From: Streptococcus hyointestinalis
GTDB taxonomy: Bacteria; Bacillota; Bacilli; Lactobacillales; Streptococcaceae
Direction: 5' to 3'
Length of the DNA: 64,000 nt
Assembly (NCBI RefSeq): GCF_900459405.1
Contig: NZ_UHFN01000002.1
Location: 124,001-188,000, forward strand
The position numbers and the translations under genes are program-made. Shown one piece after another: positions 9,164 through 16,876 of the stretch; the stretch's first letter is position 1; each line of letters starts with the position of its first letter. The notes beneath the pieces were generated by a model. The model saw only the letters and a list, made by a program, of their open reading frames with translations, did not search any database and was not told where the DNA came from.

Positions 9164-9208
9164 ACCTTACCTGCCTTTCATTTACATTGTAGTACAGATA
9201 AGGTGAGC

Positions 9209-9225
9209 GGTAAATCATCATTTAG
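9209..9225 (-). repeat. hsdS inversion site 3
   Basis: GTAAATCATCATTTAGT at the very 3' end of the active hsdS, overlapping its stop codon. Confidence 0.8.
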
Positions 9226-10381
9226 TGGCTTGAGTAACAGAAATTTCACCTGATAGAAGTTTGGGTAGGAGGGTATCACGGAAACTGATTAACTTTTGTA
9301 TTTCCGAAGAATTTCTTTCAATACTTTGCAATATTGGTGCCACAGTTGCTTGAAAGTTGTTAAGGCTGTCTTTTTTAGGAATCGCAATATTGAATTTCTC
9401 AATAGCCGAAATTGTCAAAGCAGATTGGGTACTTCCTATTGTAGATTTTAGTATTTCTTGTTGCCCATATTCAGACTTTAACCACAAATAGATATATTCT
9501 GAACAAATGATTTCATTCCTAATTGAATGAATCCAAGTGACATTGCCATCTTTAAAATAAAAGGGAAGATGCGACTTATTAACAAGTAAAACATTACCAA
9601 TAGTCCCAACAGAAGTAATCAATATATCAGAGTTTTTTGGAACTGGATTGTGCTCTCTCAATTCATTGTATCTAGTATTTGATATATACAATTCCGGATT
9701 GAAGTTTTCATTATTTGATAACAAACTTATCTCTTTACCACGATAGAAAGGAATACCTTCTGATTGATACTCTTTAGCAAAGATTCTTTTAGAAGATTGA
9801 ATTTTTCCTAAACTACCGAGCTTTTTTACAATGTTATCTTCACACAGGTAGTAGTTGTCGAATATTGTTTGAGCTATCTCTTCTAAATGATGATTTATCT
9901 GTTTATTAAGTTGAATTTTCTCGTCATAGGACTTCAATATATCTGAAATCAACTCTTGCTCCTCTAAGGAAAATAGAGGAACTGTATATTTCATAATTGA
10001 ACTCTTATCTCCACGGGGCATCTTCGTCCCCTTAGAAGTTGATACTGCATAATCAAAAAATGTATCACTTGATAGCACATAATATAGAAAACGGTTGGAA
10101 AAGTTACTGTCCGACCTGATTACTAAAACATCATTAGAACACCCTCCAGATTTGTCTGCTAGCCAAATTTTCTTAAAGTAAGGGCGAATATTGGAAATTA
10201 GAATATCTCCCTTTTGAAATGCAGTTGTAGTTTTTACACTTGGAAGTTTTGTTGCCAAACTAATTCCACCACGATTAGAGATCATATTCTCGGTAGAAAT
10301 ATAGTTCTCCAGCCTTAACTTACTCACATTGATTTTTTCAGAGACATAGCTACCGACTTCTGACAATGTCTTATATCTCAA
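9218..10381 (-). CDS. hsdS: Type I restriction-modification specificity subunit (expressed copy)
   Basis: About 387 residues with two target-recognition domains separated by the conserved helix 'LNKQINHHLEEIAQ', which is encoded by inversion site 4, and closed by 'LLPKLLSGEISVTQATK'. The two TRDs choose the bipartite DNA target for HsdM/HsdR. GGAGG sits just upstream, and the best-spaced start is TTG at 10381 (TTG at 10387 is only 3 bp from the site). The gene overlaps the end of hsdM. Because sites 3 and 4 flank its second TRD, that half can be swapped. Confidence 0.9.
   Translation of the reverse strand: MRYKTLSEVGSYVSEKINVSKLRLENYISTENMISNRGGISLATKLPSVKTTTAFQKGDILISNIRPYFKKIWLADKSGGCSNDVLVIRSDSNFSNRFLYYVLSSDTFFDYAVSTSKGTKMPRGDKSSIMKYTVPLFSLEEQELISDILKSYDEKIQLNKQINHHLEEIAQTIFDNYYLCEDNIVKKLGSLGKIQSSKRIFAKEYQSEGIPFYRGKEISLLSNNENFNPELYISNTRYNELREHNPVPKNSDILITSVGTIGNVLLVNKSHLPFYFKDGNVTWIHSIRNEIICSEYIYLWLKSEYGQQEILKSTIGSTQSALTISAIEKFNIAIPKKDSLNNFQATVAPILQSIERNSSEIQKLISFRDTLLPKLLSGEISVTQATK
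9883..9900 (+). repeat. hsdS inversion site 4
   Basis: CTAAATGATGATTTATCT in the middle of the active hsdS; inverse of site 3 and the same as site 2. Confidence 0.85.
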
Positions 10382-11882
10382 ACCCAATCTCCTCCAATCG
10401 TTGTTTGATTTCTTCTTCTAGGACATGAGATTGTTTAAATAGTTCAGACAGTTCTGCGGTTAAGCGTTCCATTTTCTCTTCAAAGGGTTCGCTATCTTCT
10501 TCCCTGTCTTCAACACCGACATAACGTCCTGGCGTTAAGATATAGTCCTGCTCAGCAATGTCCTCAGTCTCGACAACAGCACAAAAGCCTTTTTCATTTT
10601 CCAATGTTCCTTCTTGGAAGGCTTCAAATGTCTTAGCAATCTTTTGGATGTCATCGTCCGTAAAATCTCTATGTTTACGGTCAACCATGTGACCTAGATT
10701 TCTGGCATCGATAAAGACCGTTTTTCCTTTTTGCTTTTTATTCTTAGAAATAAACCAGAGGCAGGCTGGGATAGTCACACTGTAAAAGAGTTGGGCAGGG
10801 AGTGCCACAATACCTTCAACCAAATCATCCTCGATAATAGCTTTTCGAATATCCCCTTCGCCACTTTGCGTAGATGATAGTGACCCATTTGCCAAGACAA
10901 GACCAATTTTACCATTAGGCGCCAAGTGATGTATCATGTGTTGTATCCACGCATAGTTAGCATTACTATCAGGAGGTGTGCCGTACTTCCAACGAACGTC
11001 ATCTGCTAGCTTATCTGCTCCCCACTTCTTCAAGTTAAACGGAGGATTTGCCATGATATAGTCCGCCTTGAGTGTCGGGTGTAAATCGTTGGTAAAAGTA
11101 TCTGCTTGATGAGGTCCAAAGTTAGGTTCAATACCGCGAATAGCCATGTTGATTTTTGCCATTTTCCACGTATCGGCATTGGCTTCTTGTCCGTAAATGG
11201 AGAGATTGTTAATATTGCCGCTATGATTTTCAATAAATGTCTCTGATTGGACAAACATACCGCCAGAACCACAGGCTGGGTCGTACACACGACCATTAAA
11301 AGGTTTTAAAATCTCAACAATTGTTTTAACAATGCTTGTTGGTGTGTAAAATTCCCCACCATTCTTACCTTCATAGGCAGCGAATTGTTCCAAGCAGTAT
11401 TCGTATGTTCGACCGAGCAAATCTTTTTCATTACCATGATCATATATGTTGATATTTGTAAAAATATCAACGACTTCGCCCAGTACACGCTGATCCAAGT
11501 CAGGCGAGGCATAGACTTTAGGCAGAACACCACTCAGCGATTTGTTTTCACGCTCAATCTCACGCATGGCATCATCAATCGCAAGACCAATTTCAGGGGT
11601 GTGTGCTTTTTCCGCAATGTAAGCCCATCTTGATTTTGGTGGGATAAAGAAGATGTTTTCAGAAACGTATTCATCGCGGTCTTCTTCAAATCCTTCATCT
11701 TCTTTGAGAAGATAATTATATTTAATCGTAAACGAGTCGGAAACATACTTTAAGAAAATCAAACCAATGATCACTTTTCGATAATCAGCTGCTGAAATAT
11801 GACCTCGTAAAGAATCTGCCGCATCCCAGAGCTCCTTCTCGAAGCCAATATTAGCACTCGTATTTGTATTTGTATTTGCCAT
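10371..11882 (-). CDS. hsdM: Type I restriction-modification DNA methyltransferase subunit
   Basis: 503 residues, normal HsdM length. An N-terminal HsdM helical domain ('LRGHISAADYRKVIIGLIFLKYVSD') is followed by the adenine-N6 methylase core with SAM motif 'YDPACGSGGMF' near residue 200 and catalytic 'IMANPPFNLKKWG' near 270. It methylates adenine in the sequence chosen by HsdS. First gene of the leftward cluster, with a promoter at 11913-11941 and a GGGAG site. It overlaps hsdS by a few bases, ensuring coupled synthesis. Confidence 0.95.
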   Translation of the reverse strand: MANTNTNTSANIGFEKELWDAADSLRGHISAADYRKVIIGLIFLKYVSDSFTIKYNYLLKEDEGFEEDRDEYVSENIFFIPPKSRWAYIAEKAHTPEIGLAIDDAMREIERENKSLSGVLPKVYASPDLDQRVLGEVVDIFTNINIYDHGNEKDLLGRTYEYCLEQFAAYEGKNGGEFYTPTSIVKTIVEILKPFNGRVYDPACGSGGMFVQSETFIENHSGNINNLSIYGQEANADTWKMAKINMAIRGIEPNFGPHQADTFTNDLHPTLKADYIMANPPFNLKKWGADKLADDVRWKYGTPPDSNANYAWIQHMIHHLAPNGKIGLVLANGSLSSTQSGEGDIRKAIIEDDLVEGIVALPAQLFYSVTIPACLWFISKNKKQKGKTVFIDARNLGHMVDRKHRDFTDDDIQKIAKTFEAFQEGTLENEKGFCAVVETEDIAEQDYILTPGRYVGVEDREEDSEPFEEKMERLTAELSELFKQSHVLEEEIKQRLEEIGFEI

Positions 11883-11912
11883 TTTACACTCCCAAACTGT
11901 TTTGTTGTCTCT

Positions 11913-11941
11913 ATTATACCATTTTCTACCTTCGTCTCGAA
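11913..11941 (-). promoter_or_regulatory. Promoter of the hsdM operon
   Basis: TTCGAG, 17 bp, TATAAT on the minus strand, about 30 bp upstream of the hsdM start. Confidence 0.55.
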
Positions 11942-12226
11942 CTATTTCTCAAGGGGTTTGGGGATTCTCCCCAAAATAAAAAACAAACATCAGTTCAAAA
12001 GTGTCAGTCTGACCTTTGTTGATATTTATTTTTTACGATAGTGTGTATACACTATCTGAGCTCGCAAAGACCTTTTAACATTCTAAGGACATAACCGTAC
12101 TTTATACGGTGCCGCACATTGTCCGTACAAGGATTTTTTATGACGACATAATAAAAAACACTGACCACCATCAGCGTTTTTGCTATCTTATTTTAAAACT
12201 ATGCTGCCAAAATTACTGGAGTACTA
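11942..12226. other. Gene-free region next to Mob-like genes, candidate oriT
   Basis: No gene. It holds the end of the hsdM promoter, a short palindrome GTGTATACAC (12042-12051), inverted GTAC-containing repeats around 12090-12132 and a terminator hairpin at 12148-12183. Its position after two MobC-like genes makes an origin of transfer plausible, but no nick sequence is recognisable. Confidence 0.25.
12148..12183 (-). terminator. Terminator of the mobilization gene cluster
   Basis: Hairpin AAAACGCTGATGG...TCAGTGTTTTTT on the minus strand downstream of the MobC-like genes. Confidence 0.55.
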
Positions 12227-12583
12227 TCACTTCTTAGCTACTCGTTGCTTATCTTCCCTGATTTGCTTCTCTACATGTTCTACAAGTTCCTCCATCAGCT
12301 GACCTAATTCCATCAAGTCTTGCGGAGAGATTTTCCCAAACTGGGTCGCACTCTTGGCAATAGAATTAATTGTTCTGCCAATAAATAGCAATCTATTCGT
12401 CAGAGTCTGATATTCCGGAAAGCTTACTAGCCATGTTTCAAAATCAGGTTTCAACAATTGCTTTCTAGCAAAAATAGAAAAGTTTGAGAAGCTATCTTGC
12501 TTCATTCGATTTAACAATTTTTGATTTTCTTCTTCAGATAAAAAGACTTGTTTAATAACGTTTCTAATTCTCCTTTTAACCAT
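12227..12583 (-). CDS. MobC-like relaxosome accessory protein
   Basis: 118 residues. The pattern 'SFSNFSIFARKQLLKP' (about 32-47) is the second half of the ribbon-helix-helix fold seen in MobC-type mobilization proteins, followed by 'RLLFIGRTINSIAKSATQFG', the conserved MobC helix ('L..iGnNiNQiA' type). Such proteins bind oriT and help the relaxase open the DNA. The start overlaps the stop of the preceding related gene by 1 bp. No relaxase is encoded nearby, so it would act with a relaxase supplied in trans. Confidence 0.65.
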   Translation of the reverse strand: MVKRRIRNVIKQVFLSEEENQKLLNRMKQDSFSNFSIFARKQLLKPDFETWLVSFPEYQTLTNRLLFIGRTINSIAKSATQFGKISPQDLMELGQLMEELVEHVEKQIREDKQRVAKK

Positions 12584-12906
12584 TAAACTCCCTTAGATAA
12601 TAATTTTCTTTTCTTCTGCTTGTAGTAATGAGTTAACTGCTTTTCATAATTTGAAACTAGCCTTCTGCTATACTCTATAGCTCTGTAAGCTTGAATATTT
12701 TGAGACTGCTCTGCAATACTTGATAACTGCCTTAAATTATTTTCGACACGTCTTAAAGAATAAATCAATTCCTCAAACTGTGATTCATCAAATTGAATAA
12801 AAAGTGACGTTTCCTTAAAGAGCATCCGACGAGCATAATTAGAAAATGACCCTAATCCTGTATCGTTTACTAACTGATTAAGGACGTCATTCTGCAATTC
12901 CGTCAC
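12583..12906 (-). CDS. Second MobC-like accessory protein
   Basis: 107 residues, weakly similar in plan to its downstream neighbour: 'GLGSFSNYARRMLFKE' matches the same ribbon-helix-helix pattern and 'LRRVENNLRQLSSIAEQSQN' the following helix. Basic C-terminus. Probably a paralogous or partner relaxosome protein. Translationally coupled to the downstream gene. Confidence 0.5.
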   Translation of the reverse strand: MTELQNDVLNQLVNDTGLGSFSNYARRMLFKETSLFIQFDESQFEELIYSLRRVENNLRQLSSIAEQSQNIQAYRAIEYSRRLVSNYEKQLTHYYKQKKRKLLSKGV

Positions 12907-12937
12907 ATAAAACTTCTTTAAAATATTTCTGACACGT

Positions 12938-13231
12938 TCAACTATGACGAACCATCCTTAAATACTTATCTGCCTGCTTAGTATCATAGCGTTTTAACTG
13001 AGCTACTAATTCCATATAGTCAGCTAATATTCCTTCTTCTAAATCAGGAAAATCATTTTCTGAGGTCTTACAAATGATTTCAATCTGATTGGTGATTTCT
13101 CTAATAGAAAAGCTGTAGTCCTCTGACTCCCCTTCATAGTCTCTCTTGAGAGCCTGATAGCGATCGTACTCCTCTTGCGACTTAAATCCAGCCACTAACA
13201 TATTTTCTAATTGATAATATACTGTCATCAC
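12938..13231 (-). CDS. Hypothetical protein of the integrative element
   Basis: 97 residues, acidic, no recognised motif and no membrane segment; predicted mostly helical. In the leftward cluster between the replication-type protein and the Mob-like genes, with intergenic gaps of 11 and 31 bp. Function unknown. Confidence 0.6.
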   Translation of the reverse strand: MMTVYYQLENMLVAGFKSQEEYDRYQALKRDYEGESEDYSFSIREITNQIEIICKTSENDFPDLEEGILADYMELVAQLKRYDTKQADKYLRMVRHS

Positions 13232-13242
13232 TAGTTATCCTT

Positions 13243-14067
13243 CTAATCTTTCCATATATCCATAGCTGCTATGAAATCTTCAGATACTTCCACATTTGAA
13301 ATTTCTAATGGACGGTAGTCTTTTTCAGACGCTATCACTTGGTCAACAGTTATAAACCCTCTAGCTTCCCAATTCATTAGTATCCCTTTGACATAACTTA
13401 TGTTTTGTTTTTTTGGCTCAAGCTCAGCTGTTTTGTGAATAGCTAACTGCAATAAAGAATCACTAACTGTTAATCCTTCTAGTAATACTTTTTCCTGTCG
13501 GGTTAATTCTCGATGCCATAGTATTTCCATTAACCAGATGTCATCAGTCAGTCGTGATGAGAATGGATCATTATCTAATCCTATCTTATCTTGACTTAAC
13601 TTATCTTTACCTATCCTATCTTTACTTATCTTATCTTTAATTATATTGCGGTTCCCATCTGGATCCAGACTGGTTCCAACTTGGACCCGAGTATTTTGAA
13701 GATAATTAATCAAGCGTGGTCCTAGATTTAGACACTCCAACAACTGATTATCCTTCAGATAATCTATAAGAAGTTGACGATGACTACTCGGTGTATAACG
13801 GTCCGCCTTGATGGTATTCTGCTCAAAGAAATCCTTGATAAAGTAAACCATTTCATTATTTAACAAGAATAAATACTGCTTAAGGGTTAATAAATTCAAA
13901 CTGTCCTCATTAGCGTTGATCATTCGCATAACAGGAAAAGCTTCAACAATACCATCATCATCTGCATTGACTACCAAGTGACAGTAAAGTGCCTGCGCTT
14001 CAAGTGGTAGGCGTAAAAATCGTTGTGTCTGCACTACCGTTTTACTCAACATTCGTCTATTAGCCAT
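13243..14067 (-). CDS. DnaD-like replication protein
   Basis: 274 residues. The N-terminus ('MANRRMLSKTVVQTQRFLRL', then 'ALYCHLVVNADDDGIVEAFPVMRMI') matches the winged-helix region of phage and integrative-element DnaD-type replication proteins. The middle carries an unusual low-complexity run of I/G-K-D-K units (about 143-165), and the C-terminal half is a DnaD-like helical region ending in 'YVKGILMNWEARGF'. Likely loads helicase at the element's origin. Overlaps no neighbour; 8 bp after the excisionase-like gene. Confidence 0.65.
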   Translation of the reverse strand: MANRRMLSKTVVQTQRFLRLPLEAQALYCHLVVNADDDGIVEAFPVMRMINANEDSLNLLTLKQYLFLLNNEMVYFIKDFFEQNTIKADRYTPSSHRQLLIDYLKDNQLLECLNLGPRLINYLQNTRVQVGTSLDPDGNRNIIKDKISKDRIGKDKLSQDKIGLDNDPFSSRLTDDIWLMEILWHRELTRQEKVLLEGLTVSDSLLQLAIHKTAELEPKKQNISYVKGILMNWEARGFITVDQVIASEKDYRPLEISNVEVSEDFIAAMDIWKD

Positions 14068-14075
14068 CCTTTACT

Positions 14076-14360
14076 TCATTTTTCATATTGCTTCAACCAA
14101 CGTGTAACCGCTCGTTTATCGTACAGAGTCACACCATCAATGACCATTGTAGGCATTCCTTCTCGTGTCCATTTTTGAAGGGTTGTCGTTGATACATCAA
14201 GCCACCTAGAAAGGGCTGCCATCCGAACCATAGGTTTATATAGCTCTTTATCCTCTAGCGCTCTTTCAATAGCTGTAGAGACCATTTCATCATAATGTGC
14301 CCTTAACTGTTTTTCCAAAACTTTGGGAAGTTGAACAACTAAAGTCGCTTCTTCAGACAT
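14076..14360 (-). CDS. Excisionase-like helix-turn-helix protein
   Basis: 94 residues with a MerR/Xis-type winged helix in the C-terminal half: 'MAALSRWLDVSTTTLQKWTREGMPTM' then 'YDKRAVTRWLKQYEK'. Such small proteins bend attachment-site DNA and steer the integrase to excision. First gene of the leftward cluster, divergent from the repressor. Confidence 0.65.
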   Translation of the reverse strand: MSEEATLVVQLPKVLEKQLRAHYDEMVSTAIERALEDKELYKPMVRMAALSRWLDVSTTTLQKWTREGMPTMVIDGVTLYDKRAVTRWLKQYEK

Positions 14361-14512
14361 ATTATTACCTCGTTTCCGTTTCTCAATTAAATAAACTCCG
14401 AAATTTGTATATTTTATTATACATTTTAAATTATAAATACTTTTTGTATCCTTGTCAAGTGGTATTATACTTTTTGTATTAAATGTGTTAAAATATCAAC
14501 TAGGAGGTAACT
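14361..14512. promoter_or_regulatory. Divergent promoter/operator region of the integrative element
   Basis: AT-rich 150 bp between the excisionase-like gene and the repressor. It contains the repeated TACTTTTTGTAT words (14439 and 14467), direct repeats expected of repressor sites. Confidence 0.5.
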
Positions 14513-15031
14513 ATGACTAATAATATAGCTAAACTTATCGAAGAAAGTGGCAAAAAAATAAAAGTTATCAGCGAGGCACTAGATATATCCTATCCAACAT
14601 TATCTAGCTACAATCAAGGAATACGAAAACCTAAGAGAGACAATGCTCAAAAGCTAGCAGACTATTTTGGAGTCTCCGTCGCCTATATTCTTGGAATTGA
14701 TGATGAAAAACACGCTCCATCAAATCTAAAGATTGTTGCAGATAGTTTTAAAACATCAGACATCACTTCTGTAACGCCTTTTAAGACTGATATGGATAAT
14801 CTAAGGAAAAGTATCGAACTTGGAGAAATTCACTTGTCTATGCCCTTAAACGAGGCTTTCTCAGATGACTTTAGGCGTATTCTCTCTAACTACTTGCTAG
14901 ATTATGAAACAACCCTATTGAAAGACTTCATCAAGTATATGAATAACCAGAACCAAAAATCAACTATTTGGAAATCATGGATTCAGACGGAAGAATATCA
15001 AATTAGACGAGCAGATCGCGACAAAAAATAA
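14513..15031 (+). CDS. Cro/CI-type repressor
   Basis: 172 residues with an N-terminal helix-turn-helix ('KVISEALDISYPTLSSYNQGIRKP', about 18-41) followed by 'AQKLADYFGVSVAYILGID', the usual XRE tail. The rest lacks the S24 peptidase motifs of a self-cleaving CI. AGGAGG lies 5 bp before the ATG. Repeats in the upstream divergent region are its probable operators. It lies directly before the integrase, so it likely controls both integration and the leftward genes. Confidence 0.8.
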   Translation: MTNNIAKLIEESGKKIKVISEALDISYPTLSSYNQGIRKPKRDNAQKLADYFGVSVAYILGIDDEKHAPSNLKIVADSFKTSDITSVTPFKTDMDNLRKSIELGEIHLSMPLNEAFSDDFRRILSNYLLDYETTLLKDFIKYMNNQNQKSTIWKSWIQTEEYQIRRADRDKK

Positions 15032-15085
15032 ACTAACAGTTTCTCAATTACATAAGCTCCGAAAACTTAGAAACGGAGAACTGTT

Positions 15086-16240
15086 ATGTTCGTACACAAG
15101 TACCAATCTACAAAAGGAATTACCTATTTTGTTAAAGTTTACCTTGGCCTAAACGACTACGGTAAGAAAAAATATTACACTAAACGAGGTTTCAAGACAC
15201 GTAAAGCTGCCAAAGCTCATGAAACTGCTGTTAATCATCAGTTGAATAGTGGAACTTTTGTCCATATTACTGCTCAAACAACTTACACTTACCAAGAGCT
15301 TTATCAAAGATGGTATGAAGCTTATAAAGATACTGTTGAAGCAACTACTGCAGTCAAAACTGCCGACCTCTATCGCCTACATATTCTTCCTGTTTTTGGA
15401 GAAAAGAAAATTTCAAAAATCAGTCCTTTAGACTGTCAATCCTTCATCACTGACAAAGCCAAGACATTCAAAAACATGAAGCAAATCAAATCTTATACTT
15501 CTAAAATATTTGAATTTGCCATTAATATGAATTATATTGAACGAAATCCTATGAGCAAGGTTATTATGCCTAAACTCAAAAAAACTGTCAGTGAGAACTA
15601 TTGGACAGTTAACGAGTTGCATCATTTTTTGACAATCATTTTAGAAAATGAACCTTATAAACATTATGCACTATTTCGATTACTAGCATACAGTGGGTTA
15701 CGAAAAGGAGAGCTCTACGCCCTCAAATGGGAAGATTTTGATTCTGAGAATCAACTATTAACAGTCAGCAAAAGTTTAGGAAGAATAGATGGCCATGCCA
15801 TTGAAAAAGGAACTAAAAATACATTCTCTGTGCGCTCTATCTATCTTGATGATGAAACCTGTTCTATCCTCAACAAATGGAAACAGGAAACTAGCAGAGA
15901 AAAGTGGCAATTATCAGTACAGCCTTTTTCTCTCGACAAAGAATTTATGTTTACATACTGCAACCGAGATGGTGAGATAGAACCCTTACACGCTGACTAT
16001 ATCAACAATATTCTAAAACGTATTATACGTAAGCATAATCTTAAAAAGATTAGCCCCCATGGGTTTAGACACACTCACGCAACCTTGATGATTGAAATGG
16101 GAATTGACCCAGTCAATACTGCTAAACGCTTAGGCCATGCAAGCAGCCAGATGACTTTAGACACTTATAGCCATGCTACAAAAGCTGGTGAAAAACAGTC
16201 AATTACAAAATTTGCAGAGTATCTTAATAAGGCTAAATGA
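15086..16240 (+). CDS. int: Tyrosine integrase of the rpsI-targeting element
   Basis: 384 residues with the three-part architecture of ICE/phage integrases: N-terminal arm-binding domain with 'RGFKTRKAAKAHE', core-binding domain about 70-165, and catalytic domain with R in 'YSGLRKGELYALKW', H-x-x-R in 'SPHGFRHTHATLMIEMG', H in 'RLGHASSQMTLDTYSHAT' and the tyrosine in the same segment. The gene ends about 145 bp from a copy of the rpsI 3' end, which identifies its target. TTACCA arm-type repeats lie just downstream. All catalytic residues are present. Confidence 0.92.
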   Translation: MFVHKYQSTKGITYFVKVYLGLNDYGKKKYYTKRGFKTRKAAKAHETAVNHQLNSGTFVHITAQTTYTYQELYQRWYEAYKDTVEATTAVKTADLYRLHILPVFGEKKISKISPLDCQSFITDKAKTFKNMKQIKSYTSKIFEFAINMNYIERNPMSKVIMPKLKKTVSENYWTVNELHHFLTIILENEPYKHYALFRLLAYSGLRKGELYALKWEDFDSENQLLTVSKSLGRIDGHAIEKGTKNTFSVRSIYLDDETCSILNKWKQETSREKWQLSVQPFSLDKEFMFTYCNRDGEIEPLHADYINNILKRIIRKHNLKKISPHGFRHTHATLMIEMGIDPVNTAKRLGHASSQMTLDTYSHATKAGEKQSITKFAEYLNKAK

Positions 16241-16289
16241 ACTAGATTTATTGCTCAGCCTCATATTGACCAAAAACCAAGTCTCGAAA

Positions 16290-16310
16290 GATTACCAAAA
16301 GGATTACCAA
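16290..16310. other. Probable integrase arm-type sites, right end
   Basis: AGATTACCAAAA and GGATTACCAAA, direct repeats that match 191-210. Confidence 0.45.
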
Positions 16311-16325
16311 AGCACATTTTCATCA

Positions 16326-16362
16326 AAAAAAGCACCTTGCGAAAACTTCGCAAAGTGCTCTG
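16326..16362 (-). terminator. Terminator hairpin downstream of the rpsI fragment
   Basis: Stem AGCACTTTGCGAA/TTCGCAAGGTGCT followed by a T run on the minus strand, positioned as a terminator for rpsI-directed transcription. Confidence 0.6.
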
Positions 16363-16383
16363 AAACGTTGATATAACTGAATA

Positions 16384-16433
16384 TTAACGTTTTGAGAATT
16401 GTGATGCCTTGCGGGCTTTTTTGAGACCTGGTT
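16384..16433 (-). other. rpsI: Attachment core: 3' end of rpsI
   Basis: On the minus strand 16428-16384 encodes GLKKARKASQFSKR plus stop, the invariant C-terminus of ribosomal protein S9, preceded by a proline codon as in streptococci. Homology stops there: the body of rpsI is missing and a CRISPR repeat begins 25 bp further on. This is the core used by rpsI-specific integrases, not a functional gene. Confidence 0.85.
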
Positions 16434-16457
16434 ATGTAACGAGTCAAGAAGTGCTAA

Positions 16458-16625
16458 GTTTGAGAACCATAAAGATTAGCATGGTACTGAAACCATGCAT
16501 GCTTAACACCCCTCTCACTCATAGTTTGAGAACCATAAAGATTAGCATGGTACTGAAACCCAAAATAAAGGAAAACGACAGAACGATAGATTTGAAAACC
16601 ATCAGCAACCACTTCTGCAGCAACC
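16458..16625 (+). CRISPR. Orphan CRISPR mini-array (36-nt repeats, two 30-nt spacers)
   Basis: Two identical 36-nt repeats at 16458-16493 and 16524-16559 begin GTTTGAGAACCATAAAGATT and end GGTACTGAAAC. Spacers are 16494-16523 and 16560-16589, both exactly 30 nt. A third, degenerate repeat at 16590-16625 keeps 11 of the first 13 bases (TTTGA.AACCAT) and then decays, as at the trailer end of an array. A 36/30 geometry and a GTTT start fit type II arrays. A terminator follows, so transcription is rightward. No cas gene or anti-repeat is visible in the window. Confidence 0.82.
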
Positions 16626-16641
16626 CTCTCGGTTGTTTTTT
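16612..16641 (+). terminator. Terminator behind the CRISPR array
   Basis: CAACC/GGTTG stem with a run of seven T. Confidence 0.6.
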
Positions 16642-16783
16642 TATTACTATCCACTGCTCACCACGCACCCCCTCTTTATAAACATTCGATCAACGATTGG
16701 ATTGATTTTTAAATATTTTATACTATCATAAAGATGTGAGGGAAAAGAGACATTCCCTCACCACCTTTAAAAAAATTTATCGT

Positions 16784-16820
16784 TGAACACCTGCTTAGCA
16801 TAGAGAGTAGGTGTTTTTTG
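16784..16820 (+). terminator. Intrinsic terminator
   Basis: AACACCT...AGGTGTTTTTT hairpin in the gap between the array and the AP2 gene. Confidence 0.6.
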
Positions 16821-16847
16821 TGACCTTATCGCACAACTCCATACACA

Positions 16848-16876
16848 AAAAAGGCTATTGAATAGCCTTTTCTGTT
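16848..16876 (-). terminator. Bidirectional terminator after the AP2 gene
   Basis: AAAAAGGCTATT/AATAGCCTTTT stem-loop downstream of the leftward AP2 gene. Confidence 0.65.

Larger units (their letters stand above)
1..16433. mobile_element. Putative integrative mobilizable element carrying a defence island
   Basis: Seen: the integrase at the right end lies next to a copy of the rpsI 3' end. The 12-mer AGATTACCAAAA, together with a second TTACCA 11-12 bp away, occurs both near the left edge (191-210) and beside the integrase (16290-16310), as expected for integrase arm sites at the two ends. The window opens with TTGAGAA, which also lies inside the rpsI-derived core at 16392-16398. Content: TA pair, type I R-M with Thoeris-like genes, Mob-like and replication genes, excisionase, repressor, integrase. 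No relaxase is seen, so mobilization would depend on a helper element. The left boundary is uncertain because it coincides with the window edge. Confidence 0.5.

Noticed and set aside
12042..12132. Firm oriT call beside the MobC-like genes
   Set aside because: Inverted repeats are present, but no nick-site consensus and no relaxase could be recognised, so it is listed only as a candidate.
16409..16681. 90-codon open frame across the CRISPR array
   Set aside because: It contains the same peptide twice because of the repeats and has no ribosome site.
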